From positions 1 through 12,388 of the forward strand of contig CALMDI010000070.1 in the NCBI GenBank assembly GCA_937864975.1: a stretch of DNA of 12,388 nt. The letters run 5' to 3'. The DNA is from an uncultured Chloroflexota bacterium (GTDB taxonomy: Bacteria; Chloroflexota; Anaerolineae; Aggregatilineales; Phototrophicaceae). The notes beneath the pieces are model-generated. The model did not search any database, had not been told where the DNA came from, and was given only the letters and a program-made list of their open reading frames with translations. Each line of letters begins with the position of its first letter. The stretch's first letter is position 1. This document shows, in pieces, positions 1 to 6,213 of this stretch. A program made the position numbers and the translations under genes.

Positions 1-5
1 TTCGT

Positions 6-34
6 AAACCGGGCACGACACGTCGTGCCCCTAC
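6..34 (-). repeat. Hairpin repeat, copy A (AAACCGGGC...GCCCCTAC)
   Basis: The arms gggcacgac (11-19) and gtcgtgccc (22-30) form a perfect 9-bp stem with a 2-nt loop. The outer ends AAACCGGGC and GCCCCTAC recur at 7640-7669 (GCCTCTAC there) and, in opposite orientation and looser form, at 6009-6040. The stem core differs between copies but stays self-complementary. The rest of 1-157 holds a 14-bp palindrome (130-143) and no gene. The strand is given so that the GTAGGGGC end reads first. Confidence 0.75.
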
Positions 35-157
35 GACCGACTGTCTTTTCGCCAACTGACTTGCCGGATGAACCATTCTGTTGCTCTGTGTTGACTCTTT
101 TTCTTTGCGCCTCTGCGTTACGCCGTTGTCTTTCAGCTGAAAGCTGTCCGCTATATG

Positions 158-973
158 CTAGCGAAGCCGCAGGCGCTGCGCCTGCACTTCATTCATCGCT
201 TCGATGGTGTCCTGAAGGCTGGACACTTCATCCTGAATTTCGAGGCGCAGCCGCTGCGCGCGGGCGCTGTCCACGTCCTTCGTGCCGAGCAGCGACATCT
301 GCGCGTAGATCGTGCCGAGCGACGACAGGGTGCTTTCCAGTTGAATCTCGGCGCGCTTGATGCTGTTGACCGTCGCCTCTAAATTCGTCAACTGCTGCTC
401 AAGCTGCCGCACCTGATCTTCGAGGTCGCGGCGGACTGCCGGGTCTTCTTCCCGCGAGAGGCGGAGGCGCGCCTTTTCCAACTGCTGCGGCACCGTGCGC
501 CGGTCGCGCTCGACCAGTTCATTGCTCTCGAACGCATCGACGTGCAGCGCCAGATCGTACATATGCCCGATCCATGCGTTGACGTCGTTGACCGTCTGTT
601 GAAGCTGCGCGCGCATCGCGCCCGTATGCCGCGCGACCAGATTGAGCATGTTGCGCCGGTATTCGAGCGCCCGCTCCAGACGCTGCCGCGCGACGGCATT
701 GCGAATCTGGCGCAGCTCGTACTTGTTCTCGAACGCTTTCGAGACCGCTTCCTGCGCGGCGTTCGGGTCGGTCAGGGTCGACCAGATGAGCGCGCCCTCG
801 GCAATCGCGCCGCCGACGAGCCAGAACCAGTCCTGCCAGCCGGGAAACGGCTGCGGCACGAACAGGAACAGGATCGCCGTCAGCGCCAGCGTGACCGCGG
901 TTTCCCATCGAAAGAGCGCATTCTTAACTATCGCGCCGAGCGCCCGGCTGCGCGTTTCATCGGTTGCAGTCAT
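158..973 (-). CDS. Membrane-anchored coiled-coil protein next to pspA
   Basis: 271 aa with ATG at 973. An in-frame ATG at 997 would add 8 residues, but the inner one has GGAG and AGGG upstream (spacing about 11 and 5 nt). The N-terminus carries two hydrophobic stretches (about residues 25-40 and 46-64) separated by a short PQPFPGW turn, which suggests a membrane hairpin. From residue 75 to the end the chain is charged, rich in Gln, Glu, Arg and Leu, and almost free of Gly and Pro, with heptad-like leucines around 165-230. It is predicted to be a long cytoplasmic coiled coil. I do not recognise a named family. It lies downstream of and in the same direction as the PspA-family gene, with a 273-nt gap holding a GC-rich repeat, so co-transcription is possible. 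The shape (membrane hairpin plus coiled coil) would suit an anchor or sensor for PspA, but that role is inferred only from position and architecture. Confidence 0.8.
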   Translation of the reverse strand: MTATDETRSRALGAIVKNALFRWETAVTLALTAILFLFVPQPFPGWQDWFWLVGGAIAEGALIWSTLTDPNAAQEAVSKAFENKYELRQIRNAVARQRLERALEYRRNMLNLVARHTGAMRAQLQQTVNDVNAWIGHMYDLALHVDAFESNELVERDRRTVPQQLEKARLRLSREEDPAVRRDLEDQVRQLEQQLTNLEATVNSIKRAEIQLESTLSSLGTIYAQMSLLGTKDVDSARAQRLRLEIQDEVSSLQDTIEAMNEVQAQRLRLR

Positions 974-1075
974 CGTCACCCTATCTCCGTGTCTCATCTT
1001 CTATACGCCGGACACGAAGCGTGGTTGCAGCGGTGGAGTCCTCTTGTCCGCTGGTCGAGCCTTTACGAGGATGCC

Positions 1076-1220
1076 GCAAACCCCACCCCTCGTTCCCCTC
1101 CCCGAATTCGGGGAGGGGAGACTGATTGCAATACGTTTCGACAATGTGCAGCCGTTGATTTGCAGCTCCTAACCTCCCCTGAAGTCGGGGGAGGTGGCAC
1201 GGAGTGCCGGAGGGGGTTGC
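1076..1220. repeat. GC-rich MITE-like palindromic element
   Basis: A non-coding 145-bp unit between two minus-strand genes. It holds a perfect 26-bp palindrome at 1094-1119 centred on GAATTC with G/C-run arms, a second stem acctcccc (1172-1179) with ggggaggt (1188-1195), and a small hairpin ggcac (1196-1200) with gtgcc (1204-1208). The ends are imperfect inverted repeats: gcaaaccccac on the left, and gcaaccccct as the complement of the right end. No target duplication is obvious. This layout is typical of interspersed GC-rich repeats seen between genes in many bacteria. It could also attenuate read-through from pspA. Confidence 0.7.
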
Positions 1221-1246
1221 GCGTTAGATCGATCCCCGCATCTTCC

Positions 1247-1990
1247 CTAGCTGCTGCTCGTCATGCCGCTGTCGCCGCTGCCGCCGCTTGCTGCCTGTGT
1301 CGAGCCGCCGCTGCCGCCGAGGAGGCGACGACGGCGCTCTTCCAACTGGCGGTCGATCTCGCCGCTACGCACGACCTCGTCGATCTGATCGCGAATGTTG
1401 CGGGTTGCCATGTCCAGCCGCGCATCCTCGGTATCGAGACGCCCGCGAATCTGCTCGGCAAGCCCGCTGATCTCCCGGTCGCTGACGTTCGAGAGCTGGT
1501 CGAGGCTCTTGATCGTTTTGGTGGTGGTTTTCTTGGCTTCGGTCAGTTCGATCAACGCGCGCAGGTGCTCGCGCTCGCCGCGAACGGCGGTCAGCCGCGC
1601 TTCCAGCTTCAGGCGCATGTCGAGCATCGACTGGTACTGCTGCTCCTGCTGCTGATACTGCTCGTAGTATTCCTGGGCAAGCTGCTGCTTGGCGTTCAAT
1701 TCCGCCTGCGCCGCGCCCGCGAGGTCATCCTTGCCCTTGAGGATGAGCGTGTCGATGTCGCGGTCGAGCTTTTCCGCGGCGGCGGCGAATTCCTCGTACT
1801 TGCGCTTGAGCGTCTTGACCGTCCCGCCGACCGTCGCCGCCGAGTCTTCCAGCGCGTCGAGATTCTTTTCCGCCTGACGGATGTATTCGTCCATCACGGC
1901 GACGGAATTGGTCTCCAGCGCACGGTCGACCAGGCTGTGCAGGCTGGCGCTGACCATGGTGTTGATTTTCTCGAAAAGAGAGGAAGCCAT
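1247..1990 (-). CDS. pspA: PspA/IM30 family envelope-stress protein
   Basis: 247 aa, starting at ATG 1990 because GGAGAAG lies 8 nt upstream. An in-frame ORF extends 14 codons further up but lacks support. The start MASSLFEKINTMVSASLHSL matches the amphipathic membrane-binding helix of PspA/IM30 (ESCRT-III-like) proteins. It is followed by helical hairpin segments: DEYIRQAEKNLDALEDSAAT (35-54), a long Gln/Glu-rich coiled coil to about 165, then a segment with DREISGLAEQI (171-181) and a terminal helix to about 223. Family members form oligomeric scaffolds on the inner membrane and protect it under stress. The last 24 residues are a Gly/Ser tail (GGSGGSTQAASGGSG), unlike Escherichia coli PspA and probably disordered. 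No pspF-, pspB- or pspC-like gene is in view. The neighbours are a membrane coiled-coil gene downstream and a cytosolic histidine-kinase hybrid upstream. Confidence 0.92.
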   Translation of the reverse strand: MASSLFEKINTMVSASLHSLVDRALETNSVAVMDEYIRQAEKNLDALEDSAATVGGTVKTLKRKYEEFAAAAEKLDRDIDTLILKGKDDLAGAAQAELNAKQQLAQEYYEQYQQQEQQYQSMLDMRLKLEARLTAVRGEREHLRALIELTEAKKTTTKTIKSLDQLSNVSDREISGLAEQIRGRLDTEDARLDMATRNIRDQIDEVVRSGEIDRQLEERRRRLLGGSGGSTQAASGGSGDSGMTSSS

Positions 1991-2033
1991 GAGATATTCT
2001 TCTCCTGACGTACACGGGTAGTGACCTGGCACG

Positions 2034-2062
2034 AGTGTAGCAAAATAATCCGCGGATGGCGA
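2034..2062 (-). promoter_or_regulatory. Candidate promoter of pspA
   Basis: On the minus strand, TCGCCA (2062-2057), 17 nt, then TACACT (2039-2034), preceded by TG one base before the -10 (TGCTACACT, extended -10 type). It would start transcription near 2027, about 37 nt before the pspA ATG. A separate TTGACA on the minus strand (2137-2132) has no matching -10. Motif reading only. Confidence 0.4.
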
Positions 2063-2146
2063 TTGCGTGTTCTGAAACGGGAGATGTCAGCGGCGGCGAA
2101 CGCGCAGTTAGCTGCTTATACGCAGTCGGACTGTCAAAAGTCGCGC

Positions 2147-3262
2147 TTAGAGACCGGACAGCGGCAGGATGATCGTGAACTTGCTGCCGTCGCCGGGGAC
2201 GCTCTCGACGTGGACGCGCCCGCCGTGCATAGACGTAATGCCCTGTACGATGGCGAGACCGGAGCCGGTGCCCTGATCTTCATGGTGCGCCCGGTCGACC
2301 TGGTAGAACATCTCCCAGATCGATTCCATCTCGTCTTCGGCAATCCCGCGCCCGTGATCCTGCACCCACAGGTGAAGCTCACCGTCCTGAAGCCCGGCGC
2401 CAAGCACAATCGACGTGTCGCGCGGCGAAAACTTGATCGCGTTGCTCACCAACTGCATGAGCGCAATCGTCAGATATTCGCGGTCGGCGGTGAACGAGGG
2501 GATGGTTTCCTGAATGTCGAGTTGATAGGAACGTTCCGGCGCCTGTGTCAGCAGCGTTCGCTCGACCACGCCGCTCAGCAGGTGCCGCACGTCGTCAATC
2601 GTGCTGCGTCGCCACTCGAACGTGCGCTCGGCGTCGCCGGTTTCAAGCTCGACCAGCAGAATGAAGTTTTCGATCAGCCGCCGCAGCCGTGTCGCGCCCG
2701 AACCGACACCTTTGAGGAACGTCAGCAGCTCGCCATCGTTCAATTCGGTCGCGTTCTGGTTGTTGAGCATATCCGCATAGGCGACGACGAAGGTCAGCGG
2801 CGTGCGGAACTCATGATTGAGGATAGTCAGGATGTTGCGCTTGACGGCGGTGACCATACCGCTGTTCGCTTCGTTTAACGCTTTCTGGCGGCTCAGCCGC
2901 GCCTCGACCGCGATCAGCAAATCCTCGGCGTCGAACGGCTTGATGAGGTAATCGTCCACGCCGAGACGCTTGCCGCGCTGCATATCGGCTTTATCGCTTT
3001 TCGCCGTCAGAAAAATGAACGGAACTGTCACCCAGCGCGGCTCCTGGCGGACTTGCGCCAGAAATTCAATGCCGTCCATCTCCGGCATCATAATGTCGGA
3101 CAGGATCAAGTCGGGCGCGACCGGGCGACTGCGGAGGAATTCGAGCGCCTGCTCGCCGTTTTCCGCGCTCACGACAACATAATTCTCTAACTCCAGGATC
3201 GCGCGAATTCCTGCGAGTAAGTTCGGGTCGTCTTCGACGATCAGAATTTCTGCCCGCCGCAT
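2147..3262 (-). CDS. Soluble receiver-histidine kinase hybrid
   Basis: 371 aa from ATG 3262 (GAGG 8 nt upstream). A TTG at 3313 with GGGAG 8 nt upstream would give 388 aa. The ATG is preferred because the receiver fold begins directly after it (MRRAEILIVEDD). Using the 388-residue numbering, the receiver domain has D28/D29, phosphoacceptor D73 in LSDIMMPEMDG, T103 and K125 (IKPF). A linker helix leads to a HisKA domain with H167 in NHEFRTP, then a HATPase domain with N-box N291 (VSNAIKFS), G1 box DHGRGI (319-324), F-box WEMFYQV (333-339) and G2 GTGSGLAI (348-355). All catalytic residues are present. There is no membrane segment and no DNA-binding domain, so it is a cytosolic relay kinase whose REC domain probably receives phosphate from, or is gated by, another component. 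Its input and output partners are not in the window. It lies just downstream of hom on the same strand. Confidence 0.95.
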   Translation of the reverse strand: MRRAEILIVEDDPNLLAGIRAILELENYVVVSAENGEQALEFLRSRPVAPDLILSDIMMPEMDGIEFLAQVRQEPRWVTVPFIFLTAKSDKADMQRGKRLGVDDYLIKPFDAEDLLIAVEARLSRQKALNEANSGMVTAVKRNILTILNHEFRTPLTFVVAYADMLNNQNATELNDGELLTFLKGVGSGATRLRRLIENFILLVELETGDAERTFEWRRSTIDDVRHLLSGVVERTLLTQAPERSYQLDIQETIPSFTADREYLTIALMQLVSNAIKFSPRDTSIVLGAGLQDGELHLWVQDHGRGIAEDEMESIWEMFYQVDRAHHEDQGTGSGLAIVQGITSMHGGRVHVESVPGDGSKFTIILPLSGL

Positions 3263-3333
3263 GGGCAAAACCTCAGACTTTCCAGGCTCGGAAGGGAGGG
3301 ATTGACGTTGCAAATCAATCGCTCCCGTTAATT

Positions 3334-4365
3334 TTATGATAACTCCATACGTTCATGAGTATAAATTTCGATCAAATCCGAAAGTAATGCAAATCCGGTC
3401 GGCAGCTTGCCCGCACCCGCGCCGACGAGCGTCACGTCTCCGAGGAGATCGGTCGTGTAGGTGATGGCATTGGTCGCCCCCGAAACGCTTGCCAGTGGGT
3501 GATTCGCCGGAATTCGCATTGCCTGTACCGAGGCTTCGGTCGGCGTGACACGCGCAATCAGCTTCCAGCGCTCGCCCGCCTCGCGCGCCGCCTGAATGTC
3601 GTCGGGGGTAACGTAACGGATGCCGCTCACCGGCATCTCCTTTAGCGTCAAGGGGCTGTTGAAGATCGCGCGCGCCACGATGAGCGCCTTTGCCGCCGCG
3701 TCCCAGCCGTCCACGTCCGCCGTCGGATCGGCTTCGGCGTAGCCAAGCGCCTGCGCGTTCGCCAGCGCGTCGGCATAGGTCATGCCGCCTTCCATCTGCG
3801 TCAGGATGTAGTTCGTCGTGCCGTTCAAAATGCCGCGCGCCTGGCTGATTGTGCAGCCCGCCAGCGCCTGTATCCCCAGCCGCAGCGACGGCGTGCCCGC
3901 CATGACCGTGCCCTCGAAGCGCAGCAGCCTGCCCGCCACGCGCGCGCGTTCGGTGAGTTCCTCATACGCCAGCGTGATGGGTCCCTTGTTCGCCATGACG
4001 ACGTGCCTGCCGCTGTCCAGCGCCGCGCGGCAGTAATCGAGCGCGGGCTGCGCCGTGTCGAGATTGGTGTGCGTGCTCTCGACCATCACGTCGGCATTGC
4101 TGTCGCGGATCAGGCGCAGCGCGTCCCAATCGCGCTCCAATCCCGGCGTGTCCGGGTAGGCGTTCAGGTGACCGGCTTGGATGGCGGCGAGCAGCGCGTC
4201 GAGGTTTAGCCCGTCCGGTCGATAGAGCGTGCCGCGCGAGCGCGTAGCGACGCCGACCACAAGCGGCGTAAAACCATAGCGCGTCTGAAGGTCGTCCGCC
4301 TTATCGCGCAAAATCTCGACCAAGCCCTGCCCGACGCTGCCAAATCCGATCAACACGAGGTTCAT
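3334..4365 (-). CDS. hom: Homoserine dehydrogenase, short form without ACT domain
   Basis: 343 aa. ATG 4365 has GGGAG 6 nt upstream; the ORF runs 18 codons further up without support. It catalyses NAD(P)H-dependent reduction of aspartate semialdehyde to homoserine, the branch point to threonine, methionine and isoleucine. The Rossmann nucleotide loop is GFGSVGQG (7-14). Other family motifs are ANKGP (125-129, catalytic Lys127), GILNGTTNYIL (178-188), EADPTADVDGWDAAAKA (211-227, with Lys226), and GAGAGKLPTGFALLSDL near the end. The protein stops after the catalytic fold, so there is no C-terminal ACT regulatory domain and allosteric threonine feedback of the usual kind is not expected. The stop lies 20 nt before the upstream TTG of the kinase hybrid, or 71 nt before its ATG, which suggests one transcript. 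Confidence 0.96.
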   Translation of the reverse strand: MNLVLIGFGSVGQGLVEILRDKADDLQTRYGFTPLVVGVATRSRGTLYRPDGLNLDALLAAIQAGHLNAYPDTPGLERDWDALRLIRDSNADVMVESTHTNLDTAQPALDYCRAALDSGRHVVMANKGPITLAYEELTERARVAGRLLRFEGTVMAGTPSLRLGIQALAGCTISQARGILNGTTNYILTQMEGGMTYADALANAQALGYAEADPTADVDGWDAAAKALIVARAIFNSPLTLKEMPVSGIRYVTPDDIQAAREAGERWKLIARVTPTEASVQAMRIPANHPLASVSGATNAITYTTDLLGDVTLVGAGAGKLPTGFALLSDLIEIYTHERMELS

Positions 4366-4427
4366 GGCGCGCTCCCGCGAGATGCTGATCCGCTCACGCG
4401 GCGGCACCGGACGGATCATTCGCCCGC

Positions 4428-4457
4428 TTGCCAGCCGCTCTTACGCTCGATTATACT
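4428..4457 (+). promoter_or_regulatory. Candidate promoter toward the aminotransferase
   Basis: TTGCCA (4428-4433), 18 nt, TATACT (4452-4457). Transcription would start near 4464, leaving a leader of about 135 nt before the ATG at 4600. The -10 overlaps the minus-strand -10 of hom, so the two promoters would compete. Motif reading only. Confidence 0.4.
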
Positions 4458-4478
4458 TGGCGCTCGATTGACCGTCGA
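4450..4478 (-). promoter_or_regulatory. Candidate hom promoter
   Basis: On the minus strand, TCGACG (4478-4473), 17 nt, then a perfect TATAAT (4455-4450). The start would be near 4443, about 78 nt upstream of the hom ATG. The region also holds spaced TCGATT repeats (4447, 4464 and 4475), two of them 11 bp apart. Confidence 0.5.
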
Positions 4479-4599
4479 TTGAGACGTGTTAAGCAATCAG
4501 TCCTTCGTAAAGCCAAATTCGTCGTGCAAGGCTGCTTTGCATCGCTTTTGACTGATCGCGAACCGCTCACCGACAAGGGGTGTGGTTTGGAGAATCCCA

Positions 4600-5943
4600 A
4601 TGACGAATGAAACCTTGCTGCGCCCCGGTCCGCGGGGGCAGGCGATCATCGAGCGCGATGACCACGTGATGTCCGGCTCGATCCAGCCGCGCTACCCGTT
4701 TGTTATGGATCATGGCTTGGGCGCGCGTGTTTGGGACGTGGATGGCAACGAATACATCGATCTCGCGGCGGGCATCGCCGTTACCGCCACGGGGCACGCC
4801 CACCCGAAGGTGGTCGAGGCGATCACCGAACAGGCGAAGAAATTCCTTCACATCGCCGGAACCGACTATTACTACGACATTCAGGTGCGGCTGGCAGAGA
4901 AGCTGGCTCGTATCGCGCCCTTCAGCGACCCGGCGCGCGTGTTCCTGTGCAACTCTGGCGCGGAGTCCGTCGAGGGCGCGGTCAAGCTGGCGCGCTGGTA
5001 CACCGGACGCCAGAACGTGATCGCTTTTTACGGCGCGTTCCACGGCAGGACGATGGGCGCGCTGGCGCTGACGGCGAGCAAGGTGGTTCAGCGGGACGGC
5101 TTTGGTGCGATGGTGCCGGGCGTGTATCACGTCCCGTACAACAATCCCTATCGCTGCCTGCATATGCGCGAAGAAGCCGCCTGCCACGCGAGCTGCATCT
5201 GCGCCGATTTCATCGAGCAGGTCGTGTTCAAGAAGACCGTGTCGCCAAACTCCGTCGCGGCGATTATTCTGGAACCGATTCAGGGCGAGGGTGGCTACGT
5301 CGTGCCCGACGCGCGCTTCGTCCAGCAGCTTCGCCGCATCTGCGACGACCACGGCATCCTGATGATCGTGGACGAAGTGCAGACGGGCATCGGGCGCACG
5401 GGGAAGTGGTGGGCGGTCGAGCACTTTGGTGTCGAGCCGGATATCGTCTGCTCGGCAAAAGGGCTTGGTAGTGGGATGCCCATTGGCGCAATTCTGTCGC
5501 GCGATCACATCATGACCTGGCCCCCCGGCGCGCACGGCAACACGTTCGGCGGCAATCCGATAGCCTGTGCCGCCGCGCTGGCAACCCTCGAACTGATCGA
5601 GCAGGAGTACATGGCAAATGCCGCCGCGCAGGGGGAGTATCTGATGGACGCGCTGCACGAGCTTCAGCCGCGCCACCCCTCGATGCGCCACGGGCGTATA
5701 CAGGGCATTGGCTTGATGGTCGGCGTCGAACTGGTGAAGGACGAGCAGCGAACGCCCGCCAAAGACATTCGCAATCGCGCCGAGCGCCTCGCCATCGACA
5801 ACGGCTTGCTCATCCTCGGCGCGGGCGAGAGCGTTCTGCGCTTCTGCCCGCCGCTGATGATCGACGCCGAAACGCTGGACGAAGGGCTGCGCCGCTTTGA
5901 CGAGTCGCTGGCGCAAGCCGAGCGCGAAGCGGGGCTGCTCTAA
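4600..5943 (+). CDS. Class III PLP-dependent aminotransferase (GabT/acetylornithine type)
   Basis: 447 aa from ATG 4600 with GGAG at 4589-4592. An in-frame GTG at 4582 lacks that support. Fold-type I motifs are all present: SGAES (119-123, phosphate site), AFHGRT (146-151, ring-stacking His), EPIQGEGGY (225-233), DEVQTGIGRTGKW (258-270, Asp258 on the pyridine N) and SAKGLGSGMPIGA (285-297) with the Schiff-base Lys287, then TFGGNP (315-320). The stretches DYYYDIQVRLAEKL and ASKVVQRDGF resemble the archaeal and Chloroflexota branch annotated as 4-aminobutyrate, acetylornithine or ornithine aminotransferase. Some members of that branch act as amino-acid racemases. The substrate therefore cannot be fixed from sequence. 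Residues 186-201 carry four Cys (186, 195, 199, 201) plus His188 and His196 in the middle of the chain, which is unusual. It stands alone on its strand, divergent from hom. Confidence 0.93.
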   Translation: MTNETLLRPGPRGQAIIERDDHVMSGSIQPRYPFVMDHGLGARVWDVDGNEYIDLAAGIAVTATGHAHPKVVEAITEQAKKFLHIAGTDYYYDIQVRLAEKLARIAPFSDPARVFLCNSGAESVEGAVKLARWYTGRQNVIAFYGAFHGRTMGALALTASKVVQRDGFGAMVPGVYHVPYNNPYRCLHMREEAACHASCICADFIEQVVFKKTVSPNSVAAIILEPIQGEGGYVVPDARFVQQLRRICDDHGILMIVDEVQTGIGRTGKWWAVEHFGVEPDIVCSAKGLGSGMPIGAILSRDHIMTWPPGAHGNTFGGNPIACAAALATLELIEQEYMANAAAQGEYLMDALHELQPRHPSMRHGRIQGIGLMVGVELVKDEQRTPAKDIRNRAERLAIDNGLLILGAGESVLRFCPPLMIDAETLDEGLRRFDESLAQAEREAGLL

Positions 5944-6007
5944 AAGGCACATCAAGGACGTAATTGGCGACACGGGTTATGGTGAAATAAGAAGATAGGG
6001 ATGGGTA

Positions 6008-6135
6008 AGTAGGGGCGCACCCACGTGTGCGCCCGCCTTTCGAACCAACACGGGCGGACATGCGCGGACTCCGCGCGAAGCGCGGAGTTCAGTCGAGCCT
6101 TTGGCTCGACCCCCTGGCAAGGGTCCGCCCCTACT
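6008..6135. repeat. 128-bp structured MITE-like element with copy C hairpin
   Basis: Bounded by perfect 10-bp inverted ends: AGTAGGGGCG (6008-6017) and CGCCCCTACT (6126-6135). Inside, a hairpin gggcgcac (6013-6020) / gtgcgccc (6027-6034) is followed by an outer stem gggcggac (6052-6059) / gtccgccc (6123-6130). This outer stem encloses two perfect hairpins: actccgcgc (6068-6076) / gcgcggagt (6080-6088) and gtcgagcc (6092-6099) / ggctcgac (6103-6110). The first 32 nt are a reverse-orientation relative of the repeats at 6-34 and 7640-7669. It lies in the convergent gap between two genes. No protein is encoded, and it is too small for an autonomous insertion sequence. Confidence 0.75.
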
Positions 6136-6156
6136 CATGCTCACAGTATAAAGAGA

Positions 6157-6181
6157 GACGCCGAGGATTTCCCTCGGCGTC
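6157..6181 (-). terminator. Intrinsic terminator of the minus-strand anchored protein gene
   Basis: A perfect 10-bp stem (gacgccgagg 6157-6166 with cctcggcgtc 6172-6181) and a 5-nt loop. On the minus strand it is followed by TCTCTTTAT, a moderate U-tract. It lies 33 nt after the stop codon at 6214. On the plus strand the stem could also stop read-through from the aminotransferase, but the tail there (gttgcgtt) is poor. Confidence 0.75.
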
Positions 6182-6213
6182 GTTGCGTTAATTCGTTTCT
6201 GGCGTCCTGGCGG

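Noticed and set aside
1076..1220. Possible CRISPR-like or attC-like site in the G/C-run element
   Set aside because: No regularly spaced direct repeats and no integrase or cas gene nearby. The structure is palindromic like an interspersed repeat.
542..2008. Long plus-strand open frame opposite the coiled-coil and pspA genes
   Set aside because: Antisense shadow of high-GC coding DNA. Composition is Arg/Ala/Leu-rich with no recognisable motifs, and it crosses the repeat at 1076-1220.
2132..2137. Perfect TTGACA on the minus strand upstream of pspA
   Set aside because: No -10 hexamer at 16-18 nt. The extended -10 promoter nearer pspA is a better candidate.
4567..5973. 468-residue minus-strand frame opposite the aminotransferase
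   Set aside because: The plus strand has all PLP-enzyme motifs and a proper ribosome site. The minus frame is an antisense shadow rich in His/Arg/Val.
6052..6130. tRNA-like cloverleaf suggested by an outer stem enclosing hairpins
   Set aside because: Only two inner hairpins with 3-nt loops, no anticodon loop, no T-loop consensus and no CCA-type acceptor layout.
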